Source: Sediminitomix flava (GTDB lineage Bacteria; Bacteroidota; Bacteroidia; Cytophagales; Flammeovirgaceae). From it: a DNA stretch of 64,000 nucleotides. Location: contig NZ_QGDO01000003.1 of the NCBI RefSeq assembly GCF_003149185.1, forward strand, positions 640,379-704,378, read 5' to 3'. The notes beneath the pieces were generated by a model. It made no database searches. It had not been told where the DNA came from and saw nothing but the letters and a program-made list of their open reading frames with translations. The first letter of the stretch is position 1. The number at the start of each line of letters is the position of its first letter. Position numbers and translations under genes: made by a program. This document shows, piece after piece, positions 8,936-23,300 of the stretch.

Positions 8936-10912
8936 ATGAAATATTTTTTGGTTCTATTTTTTATTGCAATTCTACCTTTATCTTCTATTGCGCAAGATAG
9001 TGCTAGTATAGAGTTAGATACCTTAGAAGTTGAAACTGATTCTACAGAGTCAGAATATCATTTTTGGGGTAATATTACCGATGCTCATCTAAATATGAAA
9101 GTAGCACCTATAGATTCAGCCTCACATTCTGTGATGTTATATGATATAGGGAGTTACAATTTTTATTATTCGTCAAGACCAGTTCTATTTAAAAGAAAAC
9201 GGATTGTAAAAATTTTAAAGGAAGATGGTATAAATGATTACGGTGTGATTGAAATACCCTTTCAGTCTTATACCGATAGAGTTTATAATTATGATGCAGC
9301 TATTATTAGACAAGAGGATGACTCAGTTATTATAAATACTGTTCCAGCAGAAAATTTTGTGATTGAAGAGGGCTATGATGGTTGGGCTTCTCTTAAAATA
9401 GCATTTACGAAGTTACAAATTGGGGATATTATTATTTGGAACTATTGGAAGTCTTCAGACAATCCCATTTACATAGAACCGTGGGAGTTTCAGAATGAAA
9501 TTCCAACCTTGTCAAGTCGAATATCTGTTTCAAGAATTCACCCCAACCTTAAATTTAATTATTATATAAGGGGGGAAGCGTTAGCTGATAAGTATACAGG
9601 AGGTGACTTCAGTCTTTTTGAATTAAACGATTTACCACCAATGAAGGATGAGGCATTTGTTAGTAATCCAAAAGACTATAAAGATGTTATTTATTTTCAG
9701 CTTTCGGGCATTGAAATACCAGGATATAAAAAAAGAGGGTTTATGAGATCATGGGATGATCTTTCTAAATCATTTTATAGTAGAGATGAAGTCAAATCTT
9801 TCCATAAAGGACGTAAGTATAAAAATGACTTAGAACTTATTCCATATTCATCAGATAGTTTGGTTTATCTTCAGAATATAAGAAATTATGTGATTGAGCA
9901 TTTTGAGTGGGATGGTAAAGAAGGCTTGTACCCAAAGCTTAGTCATAAACAATTAGATAAAAAGAAGATAGCAAATTCTGCTACAATTAATTTATATCTT
10001 CATGGTCTTTTGAAAGAGGCAGGGTTTGACGTTTCGTTATTTCTAATAAGTACTAGAAGTAATGGTCAGTTTTCGACCAAAACACCACTCTTAACACAAT
10101 TCAATTATCTTCTCTGTTACTTGAATTTAGATAATCAAGTGCTTTTACTTGATGCGACAACGAAAGAGTTACCATATGACATACTTCCAATGGAGTGTTG
10201 GGTAGGGAATGGTTTGAAGTTAGGGAAAAAGGAAGGAGAATCTGAAATGATAAGTGGCTTAAAAACTTCTAAAAATTATAGAAGTAGAAGCTTAGTGAAT
10301 ATCTCTTTTGATTCTTTACTGAATATGAATGTGAGTCGTAAGGTAAGCTATTCTGGTTTTGAAGCAATGTTAGTTCGCGAAATCTTAAATCAAGAAGGTG
10401 AAAAGAAGTTTAAGGAATTATATATGCCGTCAGATATTGAAGATGATTCTATTGCAATTCAAAATAATGATGATCCTAGTAAAGATCTATTGATTGACAT
10501 GAGTTATTTCAAAGAAAGGGAAGATGGTGTATATTTTGATATCTCTCAATTTTTTGAAATTCAAGAAAATGACTTTAAACAAGAAACTAGATATCTTCCA
10601 ATTGAAATCTCACATGATCAGAGAATATATCAAGTCATTAACATTGAAGTACCTGATAATTATAGTTTAAGTTCCATCCCGAAACCTGTTAAATTGGTAA
10701 TCCCTGGTAGATTAGGATCATTTCAATATAATGTAGTTGAGCGAAACTATAATATGGAGGGGGAAATGAAGAATGTTATATCAATCAATATTGTGTATAA
10801 TCTAAAAGAAATTATCATTCAGAAAGATTATTATCAGTATTACAAAGAGTTTCATATTCAGCTTCTAGCTAAACTCAAAGAGCCTTTGATTTTTACAAAA
10901 AATGAGATGTAG
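8936..10912 (+). CDS. Secreted DUF3857 protein with degenerate transglutaminase-like domain (paralog 1)
   Basis: 658 residues, signal peptide ending at LSSIAQ (residue 20), so periplasmic or exported. The first half is a DUF3857 beta domain (RKRIVKILKEDGINDYG, GDIIIWNYW, NEIPTLSSR). From about residue 310 comes a transglutaminase-like region. Where active members have the catalytic Cys (GDCKD-type motif) this protein reads IANSATINLYLHGLL, and the catalytic His strand reads FNYLLCYLNLD. Only the Asp strand (LLLDATTKELPY) remains, so it should not be an active transglutaminase. A DUF3858-like C domain ends the protein. A close paralog at 26901-28826 brackets the intervening T9SS adhesin block. 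Role unknown; a structural or surface-assembly role is inference. Confidence 0.8.
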   Translation: MKYFLVLFFIAILPLSSIAQDSASIELDTLEVETDSTESEYHFWGNITDAHLNMKVAPIDSASHSVMLYDIGSYNFYYSSRPVLFKRKRIVKILKEDGINDYGVIEIPFQSYTDRVYNYDAAIIRQEDDSVIINTVPAENFVIEEGYDGWASLKIAFTKLQIGDIIIWNYWKSSDNPIYIEPWEFQNEIPTLSSRISVSRIHPNLKFNYYIRGEALADKYTGGDFSLFELNDLPPMKDEAFVSNPKDYKDVIYFQLSGIEIPGYKKRGFMRSWDDLSKSFYSRDEVKSFHKGRKYKNDLELIPYSSDSLVYLQNIRNYVIEHFEWDGKEGLYPKLSHKQLDKKKIANSATINLYLHGLLKEAGFDVSLFLISTRSNGQFSTKTPLLTQFNYLLCYLNLDNQVLLLDATTKELPYDILPMECWVGNGLKLGKKEGESEMISGLKTSKNYRSRSLVNISFDSLLNMNVSRKVSYSGFEAMLVREILNQEGEKKFKELYMPSDIEDDSIAIQNNDDPSKDLLIDMSYFKEREDGVYFDISQFFEIQENDFKQETRYLPIEISHDQRIYQVINIEVPDNYSLSSIPKPVKLVIPGRLGSFQYNVVERNYNMEGEMKNVISINIVYNLKEIIIQKDYYQYYKEFHIQLLAKLKEPLIFTKNEM

Positions 10913-10967
10913 AAGTCAGGTTAATATAGTTAAAACAATCTTCTTTTTTTGGAATCAAATTATTCTT

Positions 10968-11000
10968 AAAAGCCACTTTAACATTGTTAAAGTGGCTTTT
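10968..11000 (+). terminator. Terminator after the first DUF3857 gene
   Basis: A perfect 14-bp stem, 10968-10981 (AAAAGCCACTTTAA) with 10987-11000, followed by ATTCTTT. Confidence 0.9.
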
Positions 11001-11240
11001 ATTCTTTCAGATGAAATCTCTTTAAGTACTGATTTGAATGAGCGATTAATATTTATCTAAAAGTTATTTTATGGTCTGGAATTTACAAAACGCCTTCTCG
11101 AATGGTAATATTATTTAATAGAATGACTTTTAACTAAAAAATATATCGTATATTTCAAAACCTTTTATAATAATATAGATTATTGTAAATGTCCAATTGT
11201 AAATGTGTAGCTAATGATGAGATAATTACTTGATTATTTA

Positions 11241-11268
11241 TGCATCATCGGCCTTATAAGCAAGTATT
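11241..11268 (+). promoter_or_regulatory. Conserved upstream element, copy 2
   Basis: TGCATCAT, five variable bases, TTATAA, G, CAAGT, A, TT, in the same order and spacing as at 3102-3129. It lies 45 bp before the giant T9SS adhesin gene. Confidence 0.5.
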
Positions 11269-11313
11269 CCTATATCAGTTTACTTTGCTAACTATCTAAA
11301 ATTCAATTATTAA

Positions 11314-14300
11314 ATGACTCACTTACCTATTAAAATAAGATGGATCTATTCAGTTCCACTTATTTTTATGCTTAGTATCACGCAGTTATATGCCCAAGAG
11401 AGTAATTGTGGAGATGGCATAGATAACGATGGAGATGGACTTATTGATTGTTTTGATGGCGACTGTTATACAAGTGAAGAATGTGACTTGTATGAAGCTG
11501 ATTATTGCCAATCAATCTTACCTGACTCAAAAGAGTTTGGGATGCAGCTCCGAAATAATTTTGTTTCAGGAACCTATACAGTCCGCAGTACTGGAGAATC
11601 TAAAACGTTTAATCCAACAGGTTATGACACACCCAAAGTAGCGGATGTAGATAATGATGGAGTATTAGAGATTGTAGTAGTTGGGGACAATTCCGGAGAC
11701 AAGGGTATCTATATATTTGATCCTGTAGCAGACGATTTGGAGTATTACATACCAATTATTATGTCTGGAAAAAATGCTGGAACTTCAATTGCAAATGTTG
11801 ATACAGACCCCTTTGTTGAGATTTTTATCGCTACAGGAAAAGAAAATTCTTCAGGAGATAATTCTTTAAGAAGATATGATTTTGATGGTTCAAATTGGAG
11901 TGAGTACTCTAATGGTAATTGGCCTATCTTAAATGCTTATTCAAGAAGAGGTTTTCCTGCAGATATCGTAGATTTTAATGAAGACGGTAAAGCTGAGTTA
12001 CTTTTTTATGGACAAGAAGCAGGTGGTAAAACTGCCAAAATTTACGATGTAGCTAACGGGGAAGTTCTAGTTGATATAGGAGCTAAATCTTCAGAATTGC
12101 TCAATAATCTATATTGGAAAGATGTTTTTGCTTATGCTGATGTCATCCCCGAAGGATTTAACACCGGTTCAAAAACATTACAGTATGCTAAAGGTGTAGA
12201 ATTGATTACAGGTAATCGAATCTATACTATTGATATTGAATCTGGTAATATAGAAGACGTATGGGATTCTAACCCAGTAGGTGTTCATAAATCTTATGTT
12301 GGAGGAATTGATGATAGTGATGCCGGGCAAAAAGTAGCTTTGGGTGATATGAATATGGATGGTTTTCTCGATGTGATTTCTTCTGGGCAAGGTAAATTAT
12401 CTGTATGGGATCCGTTAACGAATGCTGCTATTTACTCAACTTTTGATCTTGGTGGTGGACGTAAAGGTAGTGTAGCTTGTATTGGTGATGTAGATGGTGA
12501 TTTAGAAAATAGACCAGAAATTGGGATTGTTTCATCTAGGTATGTTGAGGTTTTAAGGGCGAATGATGCTACAGGTAAGTTAGAAAGAGTGTGGGGGCTG
12601 GCAAATTCTGATGGTTCAGGGGAAACTGCTTGTAATTTCTTTGACTTTGAGGGGGATGGAAGTGTAGAAATGGTATACAGAGATGAGGATGACCTTTGGG
12701 TATATGAAGGTGAAGGCAACGGCTCTGGTGGAGCTGAAGTACTGTTAACTTCTAATGAAACTTATAATACAAATAATGGTCTTATCACCGATGTAGATGG
12801 TTGTTCAAGTAATACAGGAAATGAACACCCTATAATTGTAGATGTAGATCAGAATGACCGAGCTGATATTGTAGTGGCTTGTGAGGAAGGAATTCGAGTT
12901 TATCGAGATCGTTTAACACCATGGATTGCATCTAGAAAGATATTTAACCAAAGGTCTTATAACTATGTGAATATCAATGATGATTTGACAATTCCTGCAC
13001 CCATGCAACAGAATCATAAGGTTGATCGTCTGAACAATTACCTTACACAGTTATATCGTATAGATCAGTCTGGTAATCCATTTTACCCTGCTCCTGATTT
13101 TACAGTAGAAGTAAAAAGTATAGAGAATTTATGTAGTGGTGCTGACAATGATGAGGTAGACTTTGTCCTAAATATTCTAAATTATGGAGATGGTCATGCG
13201 GATAAATTTGAGTTACCAATTACTTTCTATGATGGGGACCCGTCTGTAGCTGGAGCTCGATTTATTAAGCAAGAAATAGTTGAGATTGATTTATATCCTT
13301 TAAATGCTCATGAAACTCATGTGATTGGAGTTAAGATGAGTGATCTTGATGGTGATAGTGCATCGGATGGGCTTGACGGAGAAATTTATATCACGATCAA
13401 TGATAATGTGAAAGGATTGTCAGTGGGAGATTATACTACTGAAGCAACTCAATTGCCAAATTCGCCTTACCCAGAGTGTAACTATGATAATAACACAGTT
13501 GGACCATTTTTATTAAGTGACTGTGCTTTAAAAGCTCCAATTATTACTCTTGATAAAGATGAGAGTAGTCATGGTGGTTCTTTACATTTCACTGATTTTG
13601 CAACTAGTTTTACAGAAGATGGGGTAAGAGTTTCAATCACTGATTCTGATGTAGAAATTACTGACGATGGCGCTGAAATTTATGAAGCGATTATAGAGCT
13701 TTATAACCCTTTAGATGGTTCAAATGCCGAAGGTTTATATTGGGATGCTACAGCATTGTCAGACCTCGGAATTTCAACTCTATCTAATCAAGGAGATGAT
13801 ATCGTCTATTTTTCAGGAAACGCATCTTTAAGTGCTTATCAAGATGCTATTAAGTTAGTCTCTTATCAAAATACTTCTGATATCCCAAACCAAGATGAAC
13901 GTCTAGTAATTATTCGAGTTAAAGATGTAAATGATGGCTTAGAAAGTGGTTCTGCTGTTTGTCGAATCAATATTCAAGGTGTCAATGACTTACCTTCTTC
14001 TGAAGATAAAACGGTCTCAACTGAGGAAGATATTAATTATATCTTTAATGGAACTGAGTTTGAATTCAGTGATCCAGATAAAGGTACTTTAACAGCTATT
14101 CGCATTGAAACTCTACCTTCAAAAGGTACTTTATACTTTGATGAAAATCTAGATGCTACTTTAGCAGAAAGTGAAAAAGTAAATGCTTCAGATGAGTTCT
14201 CAATTAATGATGTTTATGCTACAAAGTTAATTTTTGTACCAGTAACAAATGAATCAGGAATAGCTGATGATGATTTCATTTACACAAGCTTTTCATTCAA

Positions 14301-17300
14301 AGTCAAAGATGAAGCTGATTATTCATCAGATGATTATACAGTAACTGTTCGTGTAATTCCTACTAATGATCCACCAACAGCCGCAGATAATACATTTACT
14401 TTAGTTGAAGACAATGATCATACTTTTGCTCCTTCTGATTTTAATTTTAATGATACAGATGGAGATGAATTGCATAAACTTAAATTTATTTCAATTCCAG
14501 CTAAAGGTTCGTTCTTTAATGATAAGAACAGTAATGGTGAAATAGATGAAGGCGAATGTATTGCTCCTTATGATGAATTACTTGAAGAAGATATTAATCA
14601 ACTAATTTATAGACCAGCAGCAAATGACAGTGGAGATCCTTATGCATATTTTGATTTCTATGTAAATGATCAAAAAGAGTATTCAGAAGAATATTATCAA
14701 ATCAACTTTGTTGTTACTCCATTTAATGATGCTCCTGTAGCAGAACAGGATTCTTATAATTTGGATGAAGGAAGTTCTCTGACGATACTAACTGATGCTG
14801 ATAAAATTCTTTATAACGACAGTGATGTAGAAGACGAAGGCTTATCGATAAGTCAAATTACATTTAAAAAACCTGACAATTCTGTAATTACAATCTTAGC
14901 TAATGTAGAAACAGCTTTGACTTATGGTGATTTTACATGGTACACAGATGGTAGTTTTACATATGAACAAAATGTAGATATTACTCTTGGTGAAGGAGGA
15001 GAGCTTAAAGAAGTCTTGAATTATAAAATCACAGATGGAAACAGCGAATCTGAGGTAACTCAAGTGGAGATTACTATAAATGGTAAAAATGATCCTCCAG
15101 TAGCCGAAGATGATAATGCAGGTAATGATTTTTATGAAAATGAAGAGCATACAGCCAACCTTCTAACAAATGATTCAGACCCTGATGGTGATGACTTGAG
15201 TATTGCAAATGTAGGAGGAATAACTTCAGGTACTTACATAGGTACTTATGGAAATTTGGTTTGGAGTACTGATGGTTCATTTACTTATTCGCCAGATCAA
15301 GATAAGTTAAAACCGCTTAAGGCAGGTGAAAGCAAGACGGAAACGATTCCATATACAATTGAAGATGGCAATGGTGAAGAAGATGATGCTATACTGAGCA
15401 TTAAAATAAATGGCATCAATGATTTGCCAACGGCAGAAAATATAACGATAGGAATAGATGAAGATGCATCTTATCAATTTGATGGTAATGAATTCCAAAA
15501 TGTCTATGAAGACTTGGATAATGACGCATTATCAAAAATTCAATTAATTTATGATGCTACTATTAAAGGTTCTTGGTGGTTTAACGGAGCAGAATTTACT
15601 TCTAATCAAGAAGTACAGGCATCTGATGTAGACTTACTAGAATTCTTGCCAACTCCTAATGGTCACGGATCAGAACATGGTAAAATAGGATTTAGGGTTC
15701 ATGATGGTGCGGCATTTAGTGAACGTATATATCTATTTAGAGTAAATGTAAGTTCATTGAATGATTTGCCAACAGCAACTTTAGATAGTTATACGGTTCT
15801 TGAAGATGCCTCTACTACTAACTTTATGATTTTATCAAATGATGATTTTGGTGGAGATGGAGTTGGAAGTATTTCAATTACTGTGTTGCCAAATAAAGGT
15901 GGTAGTGTAGTCTTGAATGATAATGGCACATCGAGTGATGCAAGTGATGATTATATAGAGTATACACCATCCACAAATTATTCAGGGGAAGAAAAGTTTA
16001 GTTATAAAATACTAGACTCAGACGGAGATGCCTCTGAAGTTGAAGTTACAATTACGGTTAGCCCTCAGTTTGATGCACCAAGTTCTTCGGATAAAACTGT
16101 GACTACGAATGAGGATGCAACTTATAATTTTGAGACTACAGATATTGCATTCTCAGATGTAGATGGTGATTTCTATTCAGCCTTCCAATTGTCGAGTCTA
16201 CCATTAACTGAAGAAGGTGTCTTGCAGTATGATAAGGTAGCAGCGGTAGTAGGAGTAGATTATCCTGATCGCAGTAAGTTGAGCTTTGTTCCATCCTCGG
16301 ATTATTCTGGTGATTCGGAGTTTACTTTTAAAGTAAAGGATGATAGTGGAGATGGGACAACAGAGTATAGTATAATATATACTGTATCTATTGATGTTTT
16401 AGCGGTAAATGACTTACCGGTACTAACTGCGAATAATGCGACTGTTTCCGAAGGATTTACCGGTGTGATTACAGACATAGGTGTAGCCGGAAGTGATGTA
16501 GATGGCGATGCTTTGAGTTATGCCTTATCTGGATCAGATGCTGCAGATTTCACGATAGATGCAGATGGTAATATTAGTTTTGTCAGTGTACCGGACTATG
16601 AGTCACCAGTTGATTCAGACGGCGATAATGTTTATGATTTGACAGTAGATTTGACTGCTGGAGATGAGAAGGTAAGTAAGTCGATTACCGTGACTGTAAC
16701 AGGAGTAAATGATAACAGTCCTGTCTTAAGTGCGAATAATGCGACGGTATCTGAAGGTTTTACAGGTGTGATTACCGATATAGATGTAGAAGGCAGTGAT
16801 GCAGATGGTGATGCTTTAAGTTATGCCTTATCGGGATTAGATGCAGATGATTTTGAAATTGATGAATCAAGTGGCGAAATCAGTTTTGTGAATTCTCCTG
16901 ACTATGAGTCACCGGTAGATTCAGACGGCGATAATGTTTATGAATTGACAATCGATTTGTCTGCTGGCGGAGATCTAGTAAGTGAGTCGATTACCGTGAC
17001 AGTAACAGGTATCAATGATAACAAGCCAGAGTTGAGCGCTGAAAATGCGACTGTTTCCGAAGGATTTACCGGTGTGATTACGGACATAGGTGTAGCCGGA
17101 AGTGATGCAGATGGTGATGCTTTAATTTATGCCTTATCGGGATTCGATGCCGCAGATTTCATGATAAATAGTGATGGTAATATCAGTTTTGTCAGTGTAC
17201 CGGACTATGAATTGCCAGTTGATGCTGATACGGATAATGTCTATGAGTTAACCGTAGAGTTGACGACAGGAGGAGAGACGGTAATTAAGTCGATTACCGT

Positions 17301-20300
17301 AAGGGTAACAGGAGTAAATGATAACAGTCCCGTCTTAACGGCGAATAATGCGACGGTAGCTGAAGGTTTTACAGGTGTGATTACAGATGTCGGTGTAGTA
17401 GGAAGTGATGCAGATGGCGATGCTTTGAATTATGCATTATCTGGAGCAGATGCCGATGACTTTACGATAGATGCAGATGGTAATATCAGTTTTGTTAATG
17501 TACCAGATTATGAATTGCCAGTTGATTCAGACGGCGATAATGTTTATGATTTGACAGTAGAGTTGACAGCAGGAGGAGAGACGGTAAGTAAGTTGATTAC
17601 CGTGACATTAACTGGAGTAAATGATAATAGCCCAGTGCTGAGTGCGAATAATGCGACTGTTTCCGAAGGATTTACAGGAGTGATAACAGATATAGATGTA
17701 GAAGGAAATGATGCAGATGGTGATGCCTTGAGTTATGCATTATCTGGAGCAGATGCCGATAACTTTACAATAGATGCTGATGGTAAGATCAGTTTTGTAA
17801 GTGTACCGGATTATGAGTTACCAGTTGATGCTGATACGGATAATAATTATGAGTTAACCGTAGAGTTGACGGCAGGAGGAGAGACGGTAAGTAAATCGAT
17901 TACCGTGACCGTAACTGGAGTAAATGATAACAGCCCAGTGTTGAGTGCGAATAATGCGACTGTTCCCGAAGGATTTACAGGAGTGATTACCGATATAGAT
18001 GTTGAGGGAAGTGATGCAGATGGCGATGCTTTAAGTTATGCATTATCAGGAGCAGATGCGAATGACTTTACGATAGACGTTGATGGTAATATCAGTTTTG
18101 TAAATGTACCGGATTATGAATTGCCAGTTGATACGAATACGGATAATGTTTATGAGTTAACAATAGACTTGACGGCAGGAGGAGAGACGGTAAGTGAGTC
18201 GATTACCGTGACCGTAACTGGAGTAAATGATAACAGTCCAGTGTTGAGTGCGAATAATGGGACGGTTTCCGAAGGATTTACAGGAGTGATTACCGATATA
18301 GATGTTGAGGGAAGTGATGCAGATGGTGATGCCTTGAGTTATGCCTTATCAGGAGCAGATGCGAATGACTTTACAATAGATGCTGATGGTAAGATCAGTT
18401 TTGTCAATGTACCGGATTATGAGTTACCAGTTGATGCTGATACGGATAATAATTATGAGTTAACCGTAGAGTTGACGGCAGGAGGAGAGACGGTAAGTAA
18501 ATCGATTACCGTAACCGTAACTGGAGTAAATGATAACAGCCCAGTGTTAACAGCGAATAATGCGACGGTTTCCGAAGGATTTACAGGAGTGATTACCGAT
18601 ATAGATGTTGAGGGAAGTGATGCAGATGGCGATGCCTTGAGTTATGCATTATCAGGAGCAGATGCCGATGACTTTACGATAGATGCAGATGGTAATATCA
18701 GCTTTGTAAGTGTACCGGACTATGAGTTGCCATCGGATTCGAATACAGATAATGTTTATGAGTTAACCGTAGAGTTGACCGCTGGAAGTGAGATGGTAAG
18801 TAAGTCGATTACCGTGACGGTAACTGGCTTGAATGATAACAGTCCCGTCTTGACAGCGAATAATGCGACCGTTTCTGAAGGTCATACAGGCGTGATTACG
18901 GATGCCGGCGTATCAGGAAGTGATGCAGATGGTGATGCCTTGAGTTATGCCTTATCGGGATTAGATGCAGATGATTTTGAAATTGATGAATCAAGTGGCG
19001 AAATCAGTTTTGTAAGTGTACCGGACTATGAGTCACCAGTTGATTCAGATGGCGATAATGTTTATGAATTGACAATCGATTTGTCTGCTGGCGGAGATCT
19101 AGTAAGTGAGTCGATTACAGTGACAGTAACTGGGTTAAATGATAACAGCCCAGTGTTGAGTGCAAATAATGTGACGGTAGCTGAAGGACATACTGGTGTG
19201 ATTACGGACATAGGTGTAGTGGGAAGTGATGCAGATGGCGATGCTTTAAGTTATGCCTTATCGGGATTAGATGCAGATGATTTTGAAATTGATGAATCAA
19301 GTGGAGAAATCAGATTTGTAGATGTACCGGATTATGAGTCGCCAGCCGATACGAATACAGATAATGTCTATGAGTTGACAGTAGAGTTGACGGCCGGAAG
19401 TGAGACGGTAAGTAAATCGATTACAGTGACGGTAACTGGAGTAAATGATAACTGTCCCGTCTTAACAGCGAGTAATGCGACCGTTTCTGAAGGTTTTACC
19501 GGTGTGATTACAGATATAGGTGTAGAAGGAAGTGATGCAGATAGTGATGCTTTGAGTTATGCCTTATCAGGAGCAGATGCTGCAGACTTTACGATAGATG
19601 CTGATGGTAATATCAGTTTTATAGATGTACCGGATTATGAATTGCCAATTGATACGAATACGGATAATGTGTATGAGTTGACAGTCGAGTTGACAGCTGG
19701 AAGTGAGACGGTAAGTGAGTCGATTACCGTGACAGTAACAGGCTTGAATGACAATAGTCCAGTGTTAGCGGCAAATAATGCGACGGTAGCTGAAGGTCAT
19801 ACTGGCGTGATAACAGATATCGTTGTAGCCGGAAGTGATGCAGATAGTGATGCTTTGAGTTATGCCTTATCAGGAGCAGATGCCACAGACTTTACGATAG
19901 ATGCTGATGGTAATATCAGTTTTGTAGATGTACCGGATTATGAATTGCCAATTGATACGAATTCGGATAATGTTTATGAGTTAATAGTAGAGTTGACAGC
20001 AGGAGGAGAGACGGTAAGTAAATCGATTACCGTGACCGTAACTGGCTTGAATGATAATAGTCCAGTGTTAACGGCGAATAATGCGACGGTAGCTGAAGGA
20101 TTTACAGGAGTGATTACCGATATAGATGTAGAAGGTAGTGATGCGGATGGTGATGCTTTGAGTTATGCATTATTGGGAGCAGATGCAGATGACTTTACGA
20201 TAGATGCAGGTGGTAATATCAGCTTTGTAGATGTACCAGATTATGAGTCGCCAGCCGATATGAATACGGATAATGTTTATGAGTTGACCATAGAGTTGAC

Positions 20301-23300
20301 GGCTGGAAGTGAGACGGTAAGTAAGTTGATTACCGTGACCGTAACTGGAGTAAATGATAACAGTCCAGTGTTATCGGCGAATAATGCGACGGTAGCTGAA
20401 GGTTTTACTGGTGTTATTACAGATATCGATGTTGTAGGAAGTGATGCAGATGGCGATGCTTTAAGTTATGCATTATCAGGAGCAGATGCGAATGACTTTA
20501 CGATAGACGTTGATGGTAATATCAGTTTTGTAAGTGTACCGGATTATGAATTGCCAGTTGATACGAATACAGATAATATTTATGAGTTGACCGTCGAGTT
20601 GACAGCAGGAGATGAGACTGTAAGTAAGTCGATTACCGTGACAGTAACTGGAGTAAATGATAACAGTCCCGTCTTAAGTGCGAATAATGCGACCGTTTCT
20701 GAAGGTTTTACTGGTGTGATTACGGATATCGGTGTAGCCGGAAGTGATGCAGATGGCGATGCCTTGAGTTATGCATTATCAGGAGCAGATGCCGATGACT
20801 TTACAATAGATGCAGATGGTAATATCAGCTTTATAAGTGTACCGGATTATGAGTTGCCAGTTGATGTTGATACGGATAATATTTATGGATTGACAGTAGA
20901 GTTGACGGCAGGAAGTGAGACGGTAAGTGAGTCGATTACCGTAAGGGTAACAGGAGTAAATGATAACAGTCCCGTTTTAAGTGCGAATAATGCGATCGTT
21001 TCAGAAGGATTTACTGGTGTGATTACGGACGTCGGAGTAGTAGGAAGTGATGCAGATGGCGATGCTTTGAGTTATGCCTTATCGGGGTTAGATGCCGCAG
21101 ACTTTACGATAGATAGTGATGGTAATATCAGTTTTGAAGATGTACCGGATTATGAGTCGCCAGTTGATGCTGATACGGATAATATTTATGAGTTAACAGT
21201 AGAGTTGACGGCTGCAGATGAGACGGTAAGTAAATCGATTACCGTGACCGTAACTGGCTTGAATGATAATAGTCCAGTGTTAACGGCGAATAATGCGACG
21301 GTAGCTGAAGGATTTACAGGAGTGATTACCGATATAGATGTAGAAGGTAGTGATGCGGATGGCGATGCTTTGAGTTATGCCTTATCGGGGTTAGATGCCG
21401 CAGACTTTACGATAGATAGTGATGGTAATATCAGTTTTGAAGATGTACCGGATTATGAGTCGCCAGTTGATGCTGATACGGATAATATTTATGAGTTGAC
21501 AGTAGAGTTGACGGCAGGAGGAGAGATGGTAAGTGAGTCGATTACCGTGACCGTAACTGGCTTGAATGACAATAGTCCCGTCTTAAGTGCGAATAATGCG
21601 ATGGTAGTTGAAGGTTTTACTGGTATGATTACGGATATCGGCGTAGCCGGAAGTGATGCAGATGGTGATGCTTTAAGTTATGCCTTATCTGGGACAGATG
21701 CAGATGACTTTACGATAGATGCTGATGGTAATATCAGTTTTGTCTATGTACCAGATTATGAGTCTCCAGTTGATGCGAATACGGATAATGTTTATGAGTT
21801 GACAGTAGAGTTGACGGCAGGAGGAGAGATGGTAAGTGAGTCGATTACCGTGACCGTAACTGGCTTGAATGACAATAGTCCCGTCTTAAGTGCGAATAAT
21901 GCGACCGTTTCAGAAGGATTTACCGGTGTGATTACGGACATAGGTGTAGTAGGAAGTGATGCAGATGGCGATGCTTTGAGTTATGCCTTATCTGGAGCAG
22001 ATGCAGATGACTTTACGATAGATGCTGATGGTAAAATCAGTTTTGTAAGTGTACCGGACTATGAGTCGCCAGTTGATACGAATTCGGATAATGTTTATGA
22101 GTTAACTGTAGAGTTGACAGCAGGAGGAGAGACGGTAAGTCAGGCTGTAATAGTGACTGTTTTACAGATTGAAATTCCAGATTCTGATGAGGATGGTATT
22201 TCAGATTCGGAAGAAGGCAATGGTGATACAGATGGAGATGGTACTCCAGATTACTTAGATCAAGATTCCGATGGCGATGGAATTCCAGATTCAGAAGAAG
22301 GCAGTGGTGATACAGATGATGATGGCGTTCCAGATTATAAGGATGAAGACGCTGATGGAGATGGAATCTCAGATTCGGAAGAAGGTAGTGGCGATACGGA
22401 TGGAGATAGCATTCCAGATTATCTAGATGAAGACGCTGATGGTGACGGTATTCCAGATTCAGAGGAGGGTAATGTAGATACCGATGATGACGGCACTCCA
22501 GATTATAAAGATGAAGATTCAGATGATGATGGTATCTCGGATTTGGAAGAAGGAAGTGGCGATACGGACGGAGATGGTATTCCGAATTATAAGGATGAAG
22601 ATACAGATGGAGATGGTATCTCGGATTCGGAAGAAGGAAGTGGCGATACGGATGGAGATGGTATTCCGAATTATAAGGATGAAGAAGCTGATGGCGATGG
22701 AATCCCAGATTCAGAGGAAGGTACTGTCGATACCGATGATGATGGCACTCCAGATTATAAGGATGAAGATTCCGATGGTGATGGTATCTCAGATTCAGAG
22801 GAAGGTAATGTCGATACCGATGATGATGGCACTCCAGATTATCTAGATCAAGATTCAGATGATGATGGTATTTCAGATTCGGAAGAAGGTAGTGGTGATA
22901 CGGATGGCGATGGTATTCCAGATTATAAGGATGAAGATTCCGATGGCGATGGCATCCCAGATTCAGAGGAAGGTAATGTCGATACGGATGATGATGGCAC
23001 CCCAGATTATCTAGATGAAGATTCCGATGATGACGATATTTCAGATTCAGAAGAAGGTAGTGGTGATACAGATGATGATGGCATCCCTGATTATAAGGAT
23101 GATGATGCTGATAATGATGGCATCTATGATGATGAAGAGGGGAATGTAGACACTGATAATGACGGAATTCCGGATTACAAGGATGAAGATTCTGATAATG
23201 ATGGAATTTTAGATAAGGATGAGGCTGGAGACGATCCATTCTCTGACTGTGATAAAGATGGAATTCCAGATTACTTAGATCAAGATTTATGTGATGTAGA

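Larger units (their letters stand above)
10913..11313. other. 401-bp intergenic region before the giant adhesin gene
   Basis: Contains a strong terminator (10968-11000), then about 180 bp of AT-rich DNA with no ORF, a direct repeat ATTGTAAATGT at 11182-11192 and 11196-11206 (14-bp period), and the conserved upstream element at 11241-11268. TTTACTTTG at 11279-11287 is an imperfect -7-like sequence. Confidence 0.6.
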
